Source of the DNA: Oscillospiraceae bacterium
GTDB taxonomy: Bacteria; Bacillota; Clostridia; Oscillospirales; Ruminococcaceae
Length of the DNA stretch: 64,000 nucleotides
NCBI GenBank assembly: GCA_017518255.1
Contig: JAFWVK010000044.1
Location: 1-64,000 of the forward strand
Direction: 5' to 3'
Position numbers and translations under genes: made by a program. The stretch's first letter is position 1. Every line of letters starts with the position of its first letter. Shown piece by piece: positions 35,444-44,760 of this stretch. The notes under the pieces are model-generated. The model searched no databases, was not told where the DNA came from, and was given only the letters and a program-made list of their open reading frames with translations.

Positions 35444-36451
35444 ATGATCGTTGTACTGAAAGAAAACCCCAATCAGGCGCAGCTTGACAGCCTGATCGCA
35501 TGGCTGAAAGAAAAGCAGATTGACGTACATGAGAGCGTCGGAACCTCCCGCACGATTCTCGGACTGGTCGGCGATACGGCAGCGATTGACGCAGATCTGA
35601 TTTCCGCGCTGGAAATTGTCGAGGACGTCAAGCGCGTGCAGGAGCCCTATAAGCACGCAAACAAGAAATTTCATCCGGAGCCGACAGTGATTCGGGTCCG
35701 GGGCGCACAGATCGGCGGCGGAACGCTGACGCTGATGGCAGGCCCCTGCTCCGTGGAGAGCGAAGAACAGATTGTCGGGATTGCGAAGGCAGTCAAGGCA
35801 AGCGGCGCGACTGTCCTGCGCGGCGGCGCATTCAAGCCCCGTACCTCGCCGTACTCGTTTCAGGGCATGGGGCTTGAGGGGCTGGAGCTGCTGAAAATCG
35901 CGAGAGAGGAAACCGGTCTCCCGATTGTCACTGAGATTATGGACGCCGAGCATCTTCCTGCGTTCAAGGATGTTGATATCATTCAGGTCGGCGCACGAAA
36001 TATGCAGAATTTCTCGCTGCTGAAAGAGCTTGGGCATCAGGAGAAGCCTGTGCTCCTGAAGCGCGGACTCTCTGCAACCTACGAGGAATGGCTGATGAGC
36101 GCGGAATACATCATGGCGGGCGGCAATCACAATGTGATTCTCTGTGAGCGCGGCATCCGTACCTTTGAAACGTATACGCGGAATATACTTGATCTGGGCG
36201 CGGTTACGGTTCTGCGGCATCTGACGCATCTTCCGGTTATTGTCGATCCGAGCCATGCCTGCGGAAAGGCGTGGATGGTGCCGAAGATTGCACCGGCGGC
36301 AGTTGCGGCGGGCGCGGACGGTCTGATTGTCGAGGTACACAACGACCCTGAACACGCAGTCTGTGACGGTCCGCAGTCGATCAAGCCGGAGGCATTTGAT
36401 ACGCTCGCAAAGAAGCTGCACGCACTGCACGGATTTTTGCAGGAAGCATGA
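35444..36451 (+). CDS. aroF: 3-deoxy-7-phosphoheptulonate (DAHP) synthase, type I-beta with regulatory domain
   Basis: Condenses phosphoenolpyruvate and erythrose 4-phosphate, the committed step of the shikimate pathway. 335 residues. An N-terminal ferredoxin-like domain of about 70 residues ([32 protein letters not shown]) precedes the KDO8P/DAHP barrel: [57 protein letters not shown] and VDPSHACGK. In Thermotoga-type enzymes this N-terminal domain mediates feedback inhibition by Tyr and Phe. GAAGGAGAG precedes the ATG. The stop overlaps the next gene by 4 bp. Confidence 0.97.
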   Translation: MIVVLKENPNQAQLDSLIAWLKEKQIDVHESVGTSRTILGLVGDTAAIDADLISALEIVEDVKRVQEPYKHANKKFHPEPTVIRVRGAQIGGGTLTLMAGPCSVESEEQIVGIAKAVKASGATVLRGGAFKPRTSPYSFQGMGLEGLELLKIAREETGLPIVTEIMDAEHLPAFKDVDIIQVGARNMQNFSLLKELGHQEKPVLLKRGLSATYEEWLMSAEYIMAGGNHNVILCERGIRTFETYTRNILDLGAVTVLRHLTHLPVIVDPSHACGKAWMVPKIAPAAVAAGADGLIVEVHNDPEHAVCDGPQSIKPEAFDTLAKKLHALHGFLQEA

Positions 36452-37206
36452 GCCTGCATATCATCCCGCCGGAGCGGTATCCGGAGGTCATCGGGCGGAT
36501 TGCTCCGGAGTGCTGCGGTGCAGTATATCCGCTTTCCGTTGCAAAGGGAATTCAGTCCGGCAGCATTTTTGCAGATGATTCGAGAAAAACGGTGCTTGTC
36601 CGGCACTGCTGCGGCTTTGCGTTTCTGTTTGGAAATGCCGGAGAAACCGAGCTTTCGGAGATTGCGGAGATGATGAGAAATCCGGCGCCGTTCCGGAGAT
36701 TTCTGCTGCTGACAGAGGACCGGCAGACGGCAGACCGCTATGCACCGCAGAGAGGTTTTGTGCAGGAAAGACGGCTGTTTTTCCGCTATGACGGAGCCGC
36801 AGAGATCCCTGCTCCGCCCGAAGCTGCGGAGATTACGGCAGCGATTCTGCCGCAGCTCGCCGGAAGCATCACACCGGCGTTTTCATGGACGGAAGGCGAA
36901 CAGTTCCTGAAAAACGGAAAGGGCTACTGTATCATACAGGACGGTCAACCCGCGGCATGGGCGTTTTCGGCTGCGGTCAGTGACCGTGAAATGGATATCG
37001 GTGTCGAAACTGCATCCGCATACCGCAGGCGCGGGCTTGCCGCAAAAGCTGTCCGTGCCATGATCGCATACACGCTTGCACAGGGGAAGCAGCCGGTCTG
37101 GGCGTGCCATGCCGGCAATACGGCATCGCGCCGACTGGCGGAGGCACTCTGCTTCCGGCAGTGCGGAGAATGTATCACGGTCAGATATGAACGGAGGAAA
37201 GCATGA
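36448..37206 (+). CDS. GNAT-family acetyltransferase A in the aro operon
   Basis: 252 residues. The C-terminal half is a GNAT domain: the acetyl-CoA motif [15 protein letters not shown] and the following [17 protein letters not shown] are typical, and the layout resembles the GNAT_acetyltr_2 group. The N-terminal ~120 residues ([20 protein letters not shown]) form a second, degenerate GNAT-like half. ATGA overlaps on both sides tie it translationally to aroF and to a second GNAT gene. The substrate is unknown; acetylation of a pathway intermediate or amino acid is only a guess from context. Confidence 0.85.
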   Translation: MSLHIIPPERYPEVIGRIAPECCGAVYPLSVAKGIQSGSIFADDSRKTVLVRHCCGFAFLFGNAGETELSEIAEMMRNPAPFRRFLLLTEDRQTADRYAPQRGFVQERRLFFRYDGAAEIPAPPEAAEITAAILPQLAGSITPAFSWTEGEQFLKNGKGYCIIQDGQPAAWAFSAAVSDREMDIGVETASAYRRRGLAAKAVRAMIAYTLAQGKQPVWACHAGNTASRRLAEALCFRQCGECITVRYERRKA

Positions 37207-37979
37207 CCCAAAAGCAAATCTATGAAACGGCTTTGCGGCAGTCTGCGGCGGAGCTTGGCTGTATGCCGGAGGATTTTTTCCGGAATGAGCCGGTTATCAC
37301 GGCTGCGGTTTCCCCGCCGGATGCGCGGAAATATCTGAAGCTGCCGTATCCCGCGTATTTTGTCAGCTACGGCAGCAATATTGTTGCATCGGTCAGTGCG
37401 CCGCTGCGGGATATCGCCGCAGATTATCTGAATCGCTACCCCGCCGCACACTGCTTTGAGCCGCCGCATCTGCATATGCTGCATGAGGCACTCGCGCCCT
37501 TCGGATGCGGGGTCAGCTTCACGGCGGAATACTGGCTGCCCGATCTGAACGCACTGAAGCCGCTGCCCTGCGGTTATGAGCTGCGGGTTCTGACACAGAC
37601 GGATTTTGCGGAACTCTATCTGCCGGCGTGGTCAAATGCACTCTGCAAAAAGCGTCCAGAGCTGGATGTTCTGGGCGTCGGTGCCTATGACGGCGGCAGG
37701 CTGATCGGATTGGCAGGCTGCTCTGCGGACTGTGCGGAGATGTACCAGATCGGGATAGACGTCCTGCCGGAATACCGCAGAAGAGGCATTGCCGCGACAC
37801 TGACCAGCCGGCTGGCGCTTGAAATACTGAACAAAGACAAGGTTCCGTTTTACTGCTGTGCATGGTGCAATCTGCCCTCTGCACGCAACGCCGTCAGAAG
37901 CGGATTTCGACCCGCATGGACGGAGATGCAGGCGGATTCTTTGGAGAATATCGCGGAAATCAACCGCACGGATTCATAA
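37203..37979 (+). CDS. GNAT-family acetyltransferase B in the aro operon
   Basis: 258 residues. A C-terminal GNAT domain carries IGIDVLPEYRRRGIAATLTS and AWCNLPSARNAVRSGF; the N-terminal region (YPAYFVSYGSNIVASVS, HLHMLHEAL) is not recognised. It overlaps GNAT A by 4 bp and precedes tyrA by 11 bp. It shares the two-part plan of GNAT A but is not closely similar by eye. The substrate is unknown. Confidence 0.85.
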   Translation: MTQKQIYETALRQSAAELGCMPEDFFRNEPVITAAVSPPDARKYLKLPYPAYFVSYGSNIVASVSAPLRDIAADYLNRYPAAHCFEPPHLHMLHEALAPFGCGVSFTAEYWLPDLNALKPLPCGYELRVLTQTDFAELYLPAWSNALCKKRPELDVLGVGAYDGGRLIGLAGCSADCAEMYQIGIDVLPEYRRRGIAATLTSRLALEILNKDKVPFYCCAWCNLPSARNAVRSGFRPAWTEMQADSLENIAEINRTDS

Positions 37980-37990
37980 AGGAGCATGAC

Positions 37991-38830
37991 ATGAATATTG
38001 CAATTATCGGGCTGGGACTGATCGGCGGATCCTATGCCAAAGCGACCAAATCACGGACACTGCACACAGTTTACGGCTTTGATCTCGATCAGGAAGTTAT
38101 GATGTTTGCGCGGATGACGGGCGCAATTGACAAAGCGCTCACGGACGAGCTGCTCGAATCCTGCGATCTGGTCATCACGGCGCTTCGTCCGGGTGCGGCA
38201 ATCCGCTGGACAACCGAACACGCAGAGCAGCTCGGCAAGGCGCACTGCATTCTCGTCGATATCTGCGGCGTCAAGCGTGCGGTTGTCGGAAAAATGGCTG
38301 AAATTGCGCAAAAAAGCGGTTTCCGCTACATCGGCGGACATCCGATGGCGGGCAAGGAGCAAGGCGGCTTTGTCAATGCAAGCGAATCGCTCTTTGACGG
38401 CGCGTCGATGATTCTGACGCCGGATGCAAACACCGATCTTCCGACGCTGGAAATGCTGAAAAACTACTTCACCGATATCGGCTTTGCGCACCTGACCTTC
38501 TCGAATCCGGATGAGCATGACCGGATTATCGCTTATACCTCGCAGCTTGCGCATATTGTGTCCGGCGCGTATGTCAAATCGCCGACTGCGCAGAAGCGCC
38601 GCGGCTTCTCGGCGGGCAGCTTCCGTGACCTGACGAGAGTTGCACGTCTGGATGAGAATATGTGGACGGAGCTGATGCTCGATAACCGTGAGTATCTGGC
38701 GGAGGAGCTGCGGATTCTGATTGACAATCTCAAGCCCTACCTCGAAGCGCTGGAAACCAACGATGCCGAAAAGCTCTGTGCCTGCCTCCGTGAGGGCAGA
38801 ATTCTCAAAGCCTCCGCCGGAGGAAATTAA
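37991..38830 (+). CDS. tyrA: Prephenate dehydrogenase
   Basis: Oxidatively decarboxylates prephenate to 4-hydroxyphenylpyruvate for tyrosine synthesis. 279 residues. It has the Rossmann start MNIAIIGLGLIGGSYAKA, GFDLDQ, VDICGVKRAV, the substrate motif YIGGHPMAGKEQGGF, HDRIIAYTSQLAHI, and FRDLTRVA. There is no C-terminal ACT domain, so feedback regulation may be at the transcriptional leader and AroF. AAAGGAG lies 6-12 bp upstream of the ATG at 37991; an ATG at 37986 is out of frame. Confidence 0.95.
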   Translation: MNIAIIGLGLIGGSYAKATKSRTLHTVYGFDLDQEVMMFARMTGAIDKALTDELLESCDLVITALRPGAAIRWTTEHAEQLGKAHCILVDICGVKRAVVGKMAEIAQKSGFRYIGGHPMAGKEQGGFVNASESLFDGASMILTPDANTDLPTLEMLKNYFTDIGFAHLTFSNPDEHDRIIAYTSQLAHIVSGAYVKSPTAQKRRGFSAGSFRDLTRVARLDENMWTELMLDNREYLAEELRILIDNLKPYLEALETNDAEKLCACLREGRILKASAGGN

Positions 38831-38868
38831 AGCATACCGCACAGCAGCACCGATAAAGGAGAAACAAG

Positions 38869-39939
38869 ATGCACAAACATATTCTGACAACGCCTGACGG
38901 CGTATCTTATCCGATTCTGACCGGCAGCGGACTGCTGAAAACTGCCGGAGCGGAAACCGCAAAGCTGAAAAAGCCCTGCCGTGTTATGATTGTCAGTGAC
39001 ACCAATGTTGCGCCGCTGTATCTGGAGCAGGCTGCGGAATCCTTTTCCGAAGCGGGCTTTCAGGTCTTTTCCCATATTGTAAATGCCGGCGAGGAAAGCA
39101 AATCGGTCGCAGTTTTCGGCGAACTGCTGGAGGCATTCTGCGAAGCGCACATGACCCGTGCAGACCTTGCTGCTGCACTCGGCGGCGGCGTGGTCGGTGA
39201 TCTGACCGGTTTTGCGGCGGGATGCTATCTGCGCGGTATTCCGTTTGTGCAGCTCCCGACAACGCTGCTCGCGGCGGTGGATGCCTCTGTCGGCGGAAAA
39301 ACTGCGGTCAATCTCGAACACGGCAAAAATCTTGCCGGACTGTTTCATCAGCCGCTTGCCGTAATCTGCGATACAGACACACTGCAAACGCTCTCCCCGC
39401 ATGAAATACAGGACGGCTCCGCAGAGGCAATCAAACACGGCATTCTCGACGATCCGGCGCTGTTTGCAATCTACGAAACAGGCAATCCTTCGGAGCACTA
39501 CGAGGAAATCATCGCACGTTCCGTGATCTATAAATCGAAAATCGTGACGGAAGACCCGACCGAAAAGGGCGTGCGCAAGCTGCTGAATCTCGGACATACC
39601 GCAGCACATGCCATTGAACGCCTCAGTAATTTTGAAATATCACACGGACATGCGGTTGCAATCGGAACGGCGATTGTCACGCGGGCTGCCGTCAAACGCG
39701 GCATTCTGTCTGCCGGAAACGGCGCACGGATTCTCCGCACGCTGACCCGCAGCGGTCTGCCGACGGTCTGTCCCTTTGCCGCGGAGCCGATGGCGGAAAT
39801 TGCGGCACTGGATAAAAAAGCTGCGGCATCCGAAATCACCGTGATCCTGCCGGAAACAGTCGGGAAATGCCGCATGGAGCGGATGCCGGTTAATGCGCTC
39901 GGCGCACTGTTTGCGGACGGACTGGAGGGACAGGCATGA
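38869..39939 (+). CDS. aroB: 3-dehydroquinate synthase
   Basis: Zinc- and NAD-dependent second enzyme of the shikimate pathway. 356 residues. Motifs: NAGEESKS, ALGGGVVGDLTGFAAGCYLRG, PTTLLAAVDASVGGKTAVN, GSAEAIKHG, LNLGHTAAHAIE and HGHAVAIG, which contain the metal-binding Glu and His residues. AAAGGAG precedes the ATG. It overlaps aroA by 4 bp. Confidence 0.97.
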   Translation: MHKHILTTPDGVSYPILTGSGLLKTAGAETAKLKKPCRVMIVSDTNVAPLYLEQAAESFSEAGFQVFSHIVNAGEESKSVAVFGELLEAFCEAHMTRADLAAALGGGVVGDLTGFAAGCYLRGIPFVQLPTTLLAAVDASVGGKTAVNLEHGKNLAGLFHQPLAVICDTDTLQTLSPHEIQDGSAEAIKHGILDDPALFAIYETGNPSEHYEEIIARSVIYKSKIVTEDPTEKGVRKLLNLGHTAAHAIERLSNFEISHGHAVAIGTAIVTRAAVKRGILSAGNGARILRTLTRSGLPTVCPFAAEPMAEIAALDKKAAASEITVILPETVGKCRMERMPVNALGALFADGLEGQA

Positions 39940-41213
39940 ACGTCACCTGCTTTCCGGGGCGGCTTTCCGGCACAATCCGTGCAATTCCCTCCAAATCCGA
40001 TGCACACCGCAAGCTGATCTGTGCGGCACTCTCGGAAAACGGCGGTCTGATTCCGCTGTATGCGCCGTTCTGCGATGACATTGCGGCGACCGTCCGCTGC
40101 CTGAAGGCGCTCGGCGCGGGTTTTGCAGAAACCGAAACGGGCTTGCAGATTATGCCGGTGCAGCGGCAGGCATATGCGGCGCTGGACTGCGGGGAAAGCG
40201 GCTCAACCCTGCGCTTTCTGCTGCCGGCTGCGATGTGCGTCTGCGGGAAAATTTCCGTCACAGGTTCCGGCAGACTGCCGGAACGTCCGATCCGGACTTT
40301 GACCGATGCAATGACTGCGCACGGCGTGCGCTTTCACGGAACTTCTCTGCCGCTGACAGCGGAGGGCGAGCTGCACGGCGGCTGTTATGAGATTCCCGGC
40401 AATATCAGCTCCCAGTTTCTGAGCGGGCTGCTGATGGCATTGCCGTTCTGTGATACGGACAGCGAAATCCGGCTGACGACACCGCTGCAATCCGCAGCAT
40501 ATGTCGGGATGACGCTGGATACGCTCCGGCTCTTCGGTGCGGAGATTGCGGTTCGTCGGGACGGAGAACGCTTTTCGTATTTCATCAAAGGCAAGCAAAA
40601 GCTGCATTTCCCGGATGAAATCAGTATGGACGGAGACTGGTCGAATGCGGCATTCTGGCTGACTGCGGGAGCTTTGCAGCAGGGCGGCGGAGTTTCCGTT
40701 TCCGGGCTTTCCCGTGCATCCGTGCAGGGCGACAGGGCAATTCTCCCGCTGCTGTGTGATGCGGGTGCGGGCTGCACCGGACAGGGGGATACCGTCGGCA
40801 CTTTTGGAAGCGAATTGCGCAGTTTCGATGTATCTATGGAGGAAATCCCTGATCTTCTGCCGATTCTGGCGGTGCGGGCAGCTTGTGCGGCGGAGGGTGT
40901 GTCACATTTTGTGCATGCGGAACGGCTGCGGCTCAAAGAGTCCGACCGGCTGACGGCAACCGCAGAGCTGCTGCGCTCGCTCGGCGGAAAAGCGGATGAG
41001 CTGCCGGACGGTCTGTCCGTATACGGCGGAACGCTCCGCGGCGGAACGGTCGATGCCAAAAACGATCACCGGCTGGTCATGGCGGCGGCAATTGCCGCGC
41101 TGAAATGCGAACTGCCGGTCACAATCCTCGGTGCAGAGGCAGTAAATAAATCTTATCCCGCATTTTTTACGGATTACTGTGCGCTTGGCGGCAGGATTCA
41201 GAGAGAAGACTGA
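39936..41213 (+). CDS. aroA: 3-phosphoshikimate 1-carboxyvinyltransferase (EPSP synthase)
   Basis: Transfers enolpyruvyl from PEP to shikimate 3-phosphate. 425 residues. It has IPSKSDAHRKLI at the N-terminus, CGESGSTLRFLLP, GSGRLPERPI, SSQFLSGLLMALPF, DGDWSNAAFW, RLKESDRLTA and KNDHRLVMAAAI. The glyphosate-region motif reads GESGSTLRF rather than the class I GNAGTAMRPL, so it is probably a class II-like, glyphosate-tolerant type (inference). Confidence 0.96.
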   Translation: MNVTCFPGRLSGTIRAIPSKSDAHRKLICAALSENGGLIPLYAPFCDDIAATVRCLKALGAGFAETETGLQIMPVQRQAYAALDCGESGSTLRFLLPAAMCVCGKISVTGSGRLPERPIRTLTDAMTAHGVRFHGTSLPLTAEGELHGGCYEIPGNISSQFLSGLLMALPFCDTDSEIRLTTPLQSAAYVGMTLDTLRLFGAEIAVRRDGERFSYFIKGKQKLHFPDEISMDGDWSNAAFWLTAGALQQGGGVSVSGLSRASVQGDRAILPLLCDAGAGCTGQGDTVGTFGSELRSFDVSMEEIPDLLPILAVRAACAAEGVSHFVHAERLRLKESDRLTATAELLRSLGGKADELPDGLSVYGGTLRGGTVDAKNDHRLVMAAAIAALKCELPVTILGAEAVNKSYPAFFTDYCALGGRIQRED

Positions 41214-41240
41214 ACTTCGCCGCATCGGGAGGGGAAAGAA

Positions 41241-42158
41241 ATGAACATACTGGTTACGGGCGGAACGGTTTTTGTCAGCCGGTTTACTGCGGAGTATTTT
41301 GCAAAAGCCGGTCATACGGTGTATGTGCTGAACCGCGGCAGCAGACCGCAGCCCGCAGGTGTCCGGCATATCTGCGCCGACCGGCACAGTCTGAGTCAGA
41401 CTCTGAAGCGGTATTCCTTTGACGCAGTGCTGGATATCACCGCCTACACCGGAAAAGATGTTGCGCTGCTTCTGGATGCACTGAGCGATTTCGGACAATA
41501 TATTTTGCTCAGTTCAAGTGCGGTCTATCCGGAGACACTGCCGCAGCCCTTTCAGGAGCGGCAGGCGCTGGGCAGAAATGTTTTCTGGGGCGACTACGGA
41601 ACCAATAAAATCGACGCAGAATCCGAACTGTTCAAGCGTCTGCCGGATGCGTATGTCATTCGCCCGCCGTATCTTTACGGCCCGATGAACAATGTGTACC
41701 GCGAGGCGTTTGTATTTGAATGTGCAGAGCGGAATCTGCCGTTTTATCTGCCGGGCGACGGCAGTCTGCCGCTGCAATTCTTCCATGTCGCCGACCTGTG
41801 CAGGCTGATCGAGGCAATCTGGGAGCGGCGCCCGCAGCAGCATATTCTGAATGCCGGAAATCCGGAGACATGCACTGCAAAGGAGTGGGTGCGGCTCTGC
41901 TATGCCGCGGCGGATAAGGTTCCGGAATTCCGGTATGTTTCCCCGGTGATTCCGCAGAGAAGCTATTTCCCGTTTTACCCCTATGCCTACCGTCTGGACG
42001 TCTCCGCGCAGAAGGCGCTGCTGCCGGAAACCGTTCCGCTTGCGGATGGAATCGCGGAATCATACCGCTGGCGGAAGAATCACAGCAGTGACGTGAATCG
42101 TAAGCCTTTTTTTGAATTTATTGCAGAGAATCTTCAAAATCAGTTTCAGGAGGGTTAA
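41241..42158 (+). CDS. Extended SDR / NAD-dependent epimerase-dehydratase family protein
   Basis: 305 residues with an N-terminal Rossmann strand MNILVTGGTVFVSRF, in which the usual TGGTGFIG glycine pattern is altered. The central catalytic YxxxK appears as YGTNK, preceded by the LLSSSAVYPE Ser, and RPPYLYGPMNN and FFHVADLCRLIEAI follow as in UDP-sugar epimerases. GGAGGGGAAAG precedes the ATG. It is embedded between aroA and aroC, 27 bp after aroA, so it is co-transcribed with aromatic synthesis; its substrate is unknown. Confidence 0.85.
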   Translation: MNILVTGGTVFVSRFTAEYFAKAGHTVYVLNRGSRPQPAGVRHICADRHSLSQTLKRYSFDAVLDITAYTGKDVALLLDALSDFGQYILLSSSAVYPETLPQPFQERQALGRNVFWGDYGTNKIDAESELFKRLPDAYVIRPPYLYGPMNNVYREAFVFECAERNLPFYLPGDGSLPLQFFHVADLCRLIEAIWERRPQQHILNAGNPETCTAKEWVRLCYAAADKVPEFRYVSPVIPQRSYFPFYPYAYRLDVSAQKALLPETVPLADGIAESYRWRKNHSSDVNRKPFFEFIAENLQNQFQEG

Positions 42159-42159
42159 C

Positions 42160-43296
42160 ATGGCATCAAGTTTTGGTGAACGCCTGCGTGTGTCGGTTTT
42201 CGGCGAATCGCACGGAACCGGCATCGGCGCGGTGATCGACGGACTGCCGGCGGGCTTTCCGATCGACACGGATCGGCTGATGCGGTTTATGGAGCGGCGG
42301 CAGGGCGGCAGAAACGCGCTTTCCACATCGCGGAAGGAGCCGGATGTCCCGCGCTTTATCTCCGGCGTGACCGACGGCAAAACCAACGGCTTTCCGCTCT
42401 GCCTTGAGATCGCGAACACGAATACGCGCTCCGGCGACTATAGCAATCTGGCAGACTGCCCCCGCCCCTCGCACGCCGATTATACCGCCGGCGTAAAATG
42501 GAACGGCAAAGCGGATATGCGCGGCGGCGGACATTTTTCCGGCAGACTGACCGCGCCGCTTTGTGCGGCGGGCGGAATCGCGAAGCAGATCCTTTCAAGC
42601 CGCGGAATTGAGATCGGTGCGCATCTGCGTTCGGTCGGCAGTGTTCAGGACGATCCGTTCCCGCTGTTTCCGGATGCGGCGCTGTTTGCGGAAATTGCGG
42701 AGAAAGCGTTTCCCGTAATTTCCGATGTGCAGGGAGAAGCAATGCAGAACGAAATCCTTGCGGCGAAAGAAGCACTGGATTCGGTCGGCGGAACGGTTGA
42801 ATGCGCCGTAACCGGATTGCCTGCCGGACTGGGTGACCCGATGTTTGACGGCGTTGAGAACCGTCTGGCACGGGTGCTGTTCGGGATTCCGGCAGTCAAG
42901 GGCGTGGAATTCGGGGACGGCTTCGCACTCTCGGAAATGCGCGGCTCACAGGCAAATGACCCCTTCTGTATTGACGGCAGCGGCAGAATTCTGACAAAAA
43001 CAAATCACAGCGGCGGAATTCTCGGCGGTATCACAACCGGTATGCCGCTCAGATTCCGTGTCGGCATCAAGCCGACGCCTTCTATTGCACAGCCGCAGGA
43101 AACCGTCTCACTCTCTGAGCGGAAGAATACAGTGCTGGAAATCAAGGGCAGACACGACCCCTGCATCGTACAGCGTGCGGTGCCGGTGATTGAAGCTGCC
43201 GCAGCTCTGGTGATACTGGATCTGCTGACGGCAGATGCTCAGCTTGCTGAAAAGGAGAATCATGATGGATTTACAGGATATTCGGACAGAGCTTGA
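42160..43296 (+). CDS. aroC: Chorismate synthase
   Basis: FMN-dependent anti-elimination of EPSP to chorismate. 378 residues. Signature motifs: FGESHGTGIGAVIDGLPAG, RRQGGRNALSTSRKEPD, ISGVTDGKTNGFPL, PRPSHADYTAGVKW, DMRGGGHFSGRLTAPL, and SGGILGGITTGMPL. CAGGAGGG lies 6 bp before the ATG. The 3' end overlaps the pheA start by about 35 bp. Confidence 0.97.
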   Translation: MASSFGERLRVSVFGESHGTGIGAVIDGLPAGFPIDTDRLMRFMERRQGGRNALSTSRKEPDVPRFISGVTDGKTNGFPLCLEIANTNTRSGDYSNLADCPRPSHADYTAGVKWNGKADMRGGGHFSGRLTAPLCAAGGIAKQILSSRGIEIGAHLRSVGSVQDDPFPLFPDAALFAEIAEKAFPVISDVQGEAMQNEILAAKEALDSVGGTVECAVTGLPAGLGDPMFDGVENRLARVLFGIPAVKGVEFGDGFALSEMRGSQANDPFCIDGSGRILTKTNHSGGILGGITTGMPLRFRVGIKPTPSIAQPQETVSLSERKNTVLEIKGRHDPCIVQRAVPVIEAAAALVILDLLTADAQLAEKENHDGFTGYSDRA

Positions 43297-44410
43297 TACG
43301 GTAGACAAAGAGCTGCTGTCGTTGTTTGTCAGGCGGATGGAGCTGATTGACAAGGTTGTGGACGTCAAACGCCGCGACACCTCCCGTCCGCTCTACGACC
43401 CTGTCCGCGAACGTGCGATTCTGATGAAGGTGCGTGAAAATGCCGGCGAATTCGGCAATGCGGCGCATCTTCTGTTCCGGCTGATTCTGGAGCTTTCCCG
43501 TGCGCGGCAGGCAGCGCAGCTCATTCCGGCGACCAGCGTTGCCGCAAGAGTTGCCGCGATGTGCAGCCACGAGCAGGCTGTCTTCCCGCAGACCGGACGC
43601 ATTGCCGTTTCCGGCGTCGAAGGCAGCCATGCGGGCGCTGCCGCCGACAGACTCTTCCCGAAGGGCGATATTATTTTTGTGGACGGCTTCCGTGCCGTGG
43701 TACAGGCGGTGCAGGCTGGGCTGTGTCAGTTCGGCATCCTGCCGATTGAAAACAGCGTCAACGGTTCCGTCCGACAGGTGTTCGATCTGCTGCGGGAACC
43801 CGATCTCTGCATCGTTCGCAGCGTGCGTCTGCTGATCCGGCATGTGCTGCTGACACAGAAGGATGCAGCGCTCAGCGACATCAAAACAATCTACACGCAC
43901 GAGCAGGCTGCCGGACAGTGCAGCAGATTTCTCGCGTCCCTCACCGGAGCTGACGTAATTCCCTGCACCAGTACGGCACACGCCGCACAGCGTGCAGCAG
44001 AACTGCACGATAAATCGGTCGCGGCAATTGCCGGTGAAGCCTGCGCAAAGCTTTACGGTCTTTCAGTTCTCTCCGACGATATCCAGAACGAATCGAACAA
44101 TGATACGCGGTTCCTCTGCATCGCAAAGGGTGCGCAGAGCTACGCTGGCGCAGACCGCATGAGCATTCTGGTCAACTGCGCCAATTCTCCGGGTGCGCTG
44201 AACCAGATGATCGCAAAGATTTCCGCGCTCGGCATCAATATGTGCAAGCTTGAAAGTATGCCGATTCCGGGCACAAATTTCTCCTACCGCTTCTTTATGG
44301 ATCTCGAATGCAATCTGCATCAGGAGGGCGTTCTCGGTCTGCTCTGCGAAATGGAGCGCACCTGCGATTCCTTCTCACTGCTCGGAAACTATTCCGAGAT
44401 GATCGGCTGA
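43262..44410 (+). CDS. pheA: Bifunctional chorismate mutase / prephenate dehydratase (P-protein)
   Basis: Makes phenylpyruvate from chorismate. 382 residues. An AroQ-type chorismate mutase domain (residues 1-90: DIRTELDTVDKELLSLF, RRMELIDKVVDVKR) is followed by a prephenate dehydratase domain (about 105-290: VSGVEGSHAGAAADRLF, GILPIENSVNGSV, SNNDTRFLCI) and a C-terminal ACT domain (about 300-380: NSPGALNQMIAKISALGINM) with ESMP in place of the common ESRP. The ACT domain predicts Phe feedback. AAAAGGAG lies upstream within aroC. ATG 43265 is an alternative start. Confidence 0.96.
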   Translation: MMDLQDIRTELDTVDKELLSLFVRRMELIDKVVDVKRRDTSRPLYDPVRERAILMKVRENAGEFGNAAHLLFRLILELSRARQAAQLIPATSVAARVAAMCSHEQAVFPQTGRIAVSGVEGSHAGAAADRLFPKGDIIFVDGFRAVVQAVQAGLCQFGILPIENSVNGSVRQVFDLLREPDLCIVRSVRLLIRHVLLTQKDAALSDIKTIYTHEQAAGQCSRFLASLTGADVIPCTSTAHAAQRAAELHDKSVAAIAGEACAKLYGLSVLSDDIQNESNNDTRFLCIAKGAQSYAGADRMSILVNCANSPGALNQMIAKISALGINMCKLESMPIPGTNFSYRFFMDLECNLHQEGVLGLLCEMERTCDSFSLLGNYSEMIG

Positions 44411-44421
44411 GGGAAATGTGT

Positions 44422-44760
44422 ATGGCTTCTGATAAGTGTTATCTGGATTATATTCTCGACCAGCTTCCGCCGGAAGATGTGACATATAAGGCGATGATGG
44501 GAGAATATATCATTTATTACCGCGGGAAAATCATCGGCGGAATTTATGACAACCGCTTTCTGGTTAAGCCGGCTGCATCTGCAAAAAAACGGATGCCGGA
44601 GGCGGAGGAGGAGCAGCCCTATCCGGGCGCGAAGAAAATGCTGCTTGTTTCGGATCCCGATAACCGGGAATTCCTCAGAGAGCTGCTCGAAGCGATGTAC
44701 GGGGAACTGCCCGAACCGAAACCGCGGCGTTCCCGCATAAAACAGGAGGATTTATCATGA
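44422..44760 (+). CDS. TfoX N-terminal domain protein
   Basis: 112 residues matching the TfoX_N fold: YKAMMGEYIIYYRGKIIGGI, FLVKP, and a C-terminal helix (NREFLRELLEAMYG). Full-length TfoX/Sxy regulates competence in gamma-proteobacteria, but stand-alone TfoX_N proteins in Firmicutes have no established role. The start at 44422 follows GAGGG by 8 bp. It overlaps aroE-K by 4 bp, which places it firmly in the operon. Confidence 0.82.
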   Translation: MASDKCYLDYILDQLPPEDVTYKAMMGEYIIYYRGKIIGGIYDNRFLVKPAASAKKRMPEAEEEQPYPGAKKMLLVSDPDNREFLRELLEAMYGELPEPKPRRSRIKQEDLS

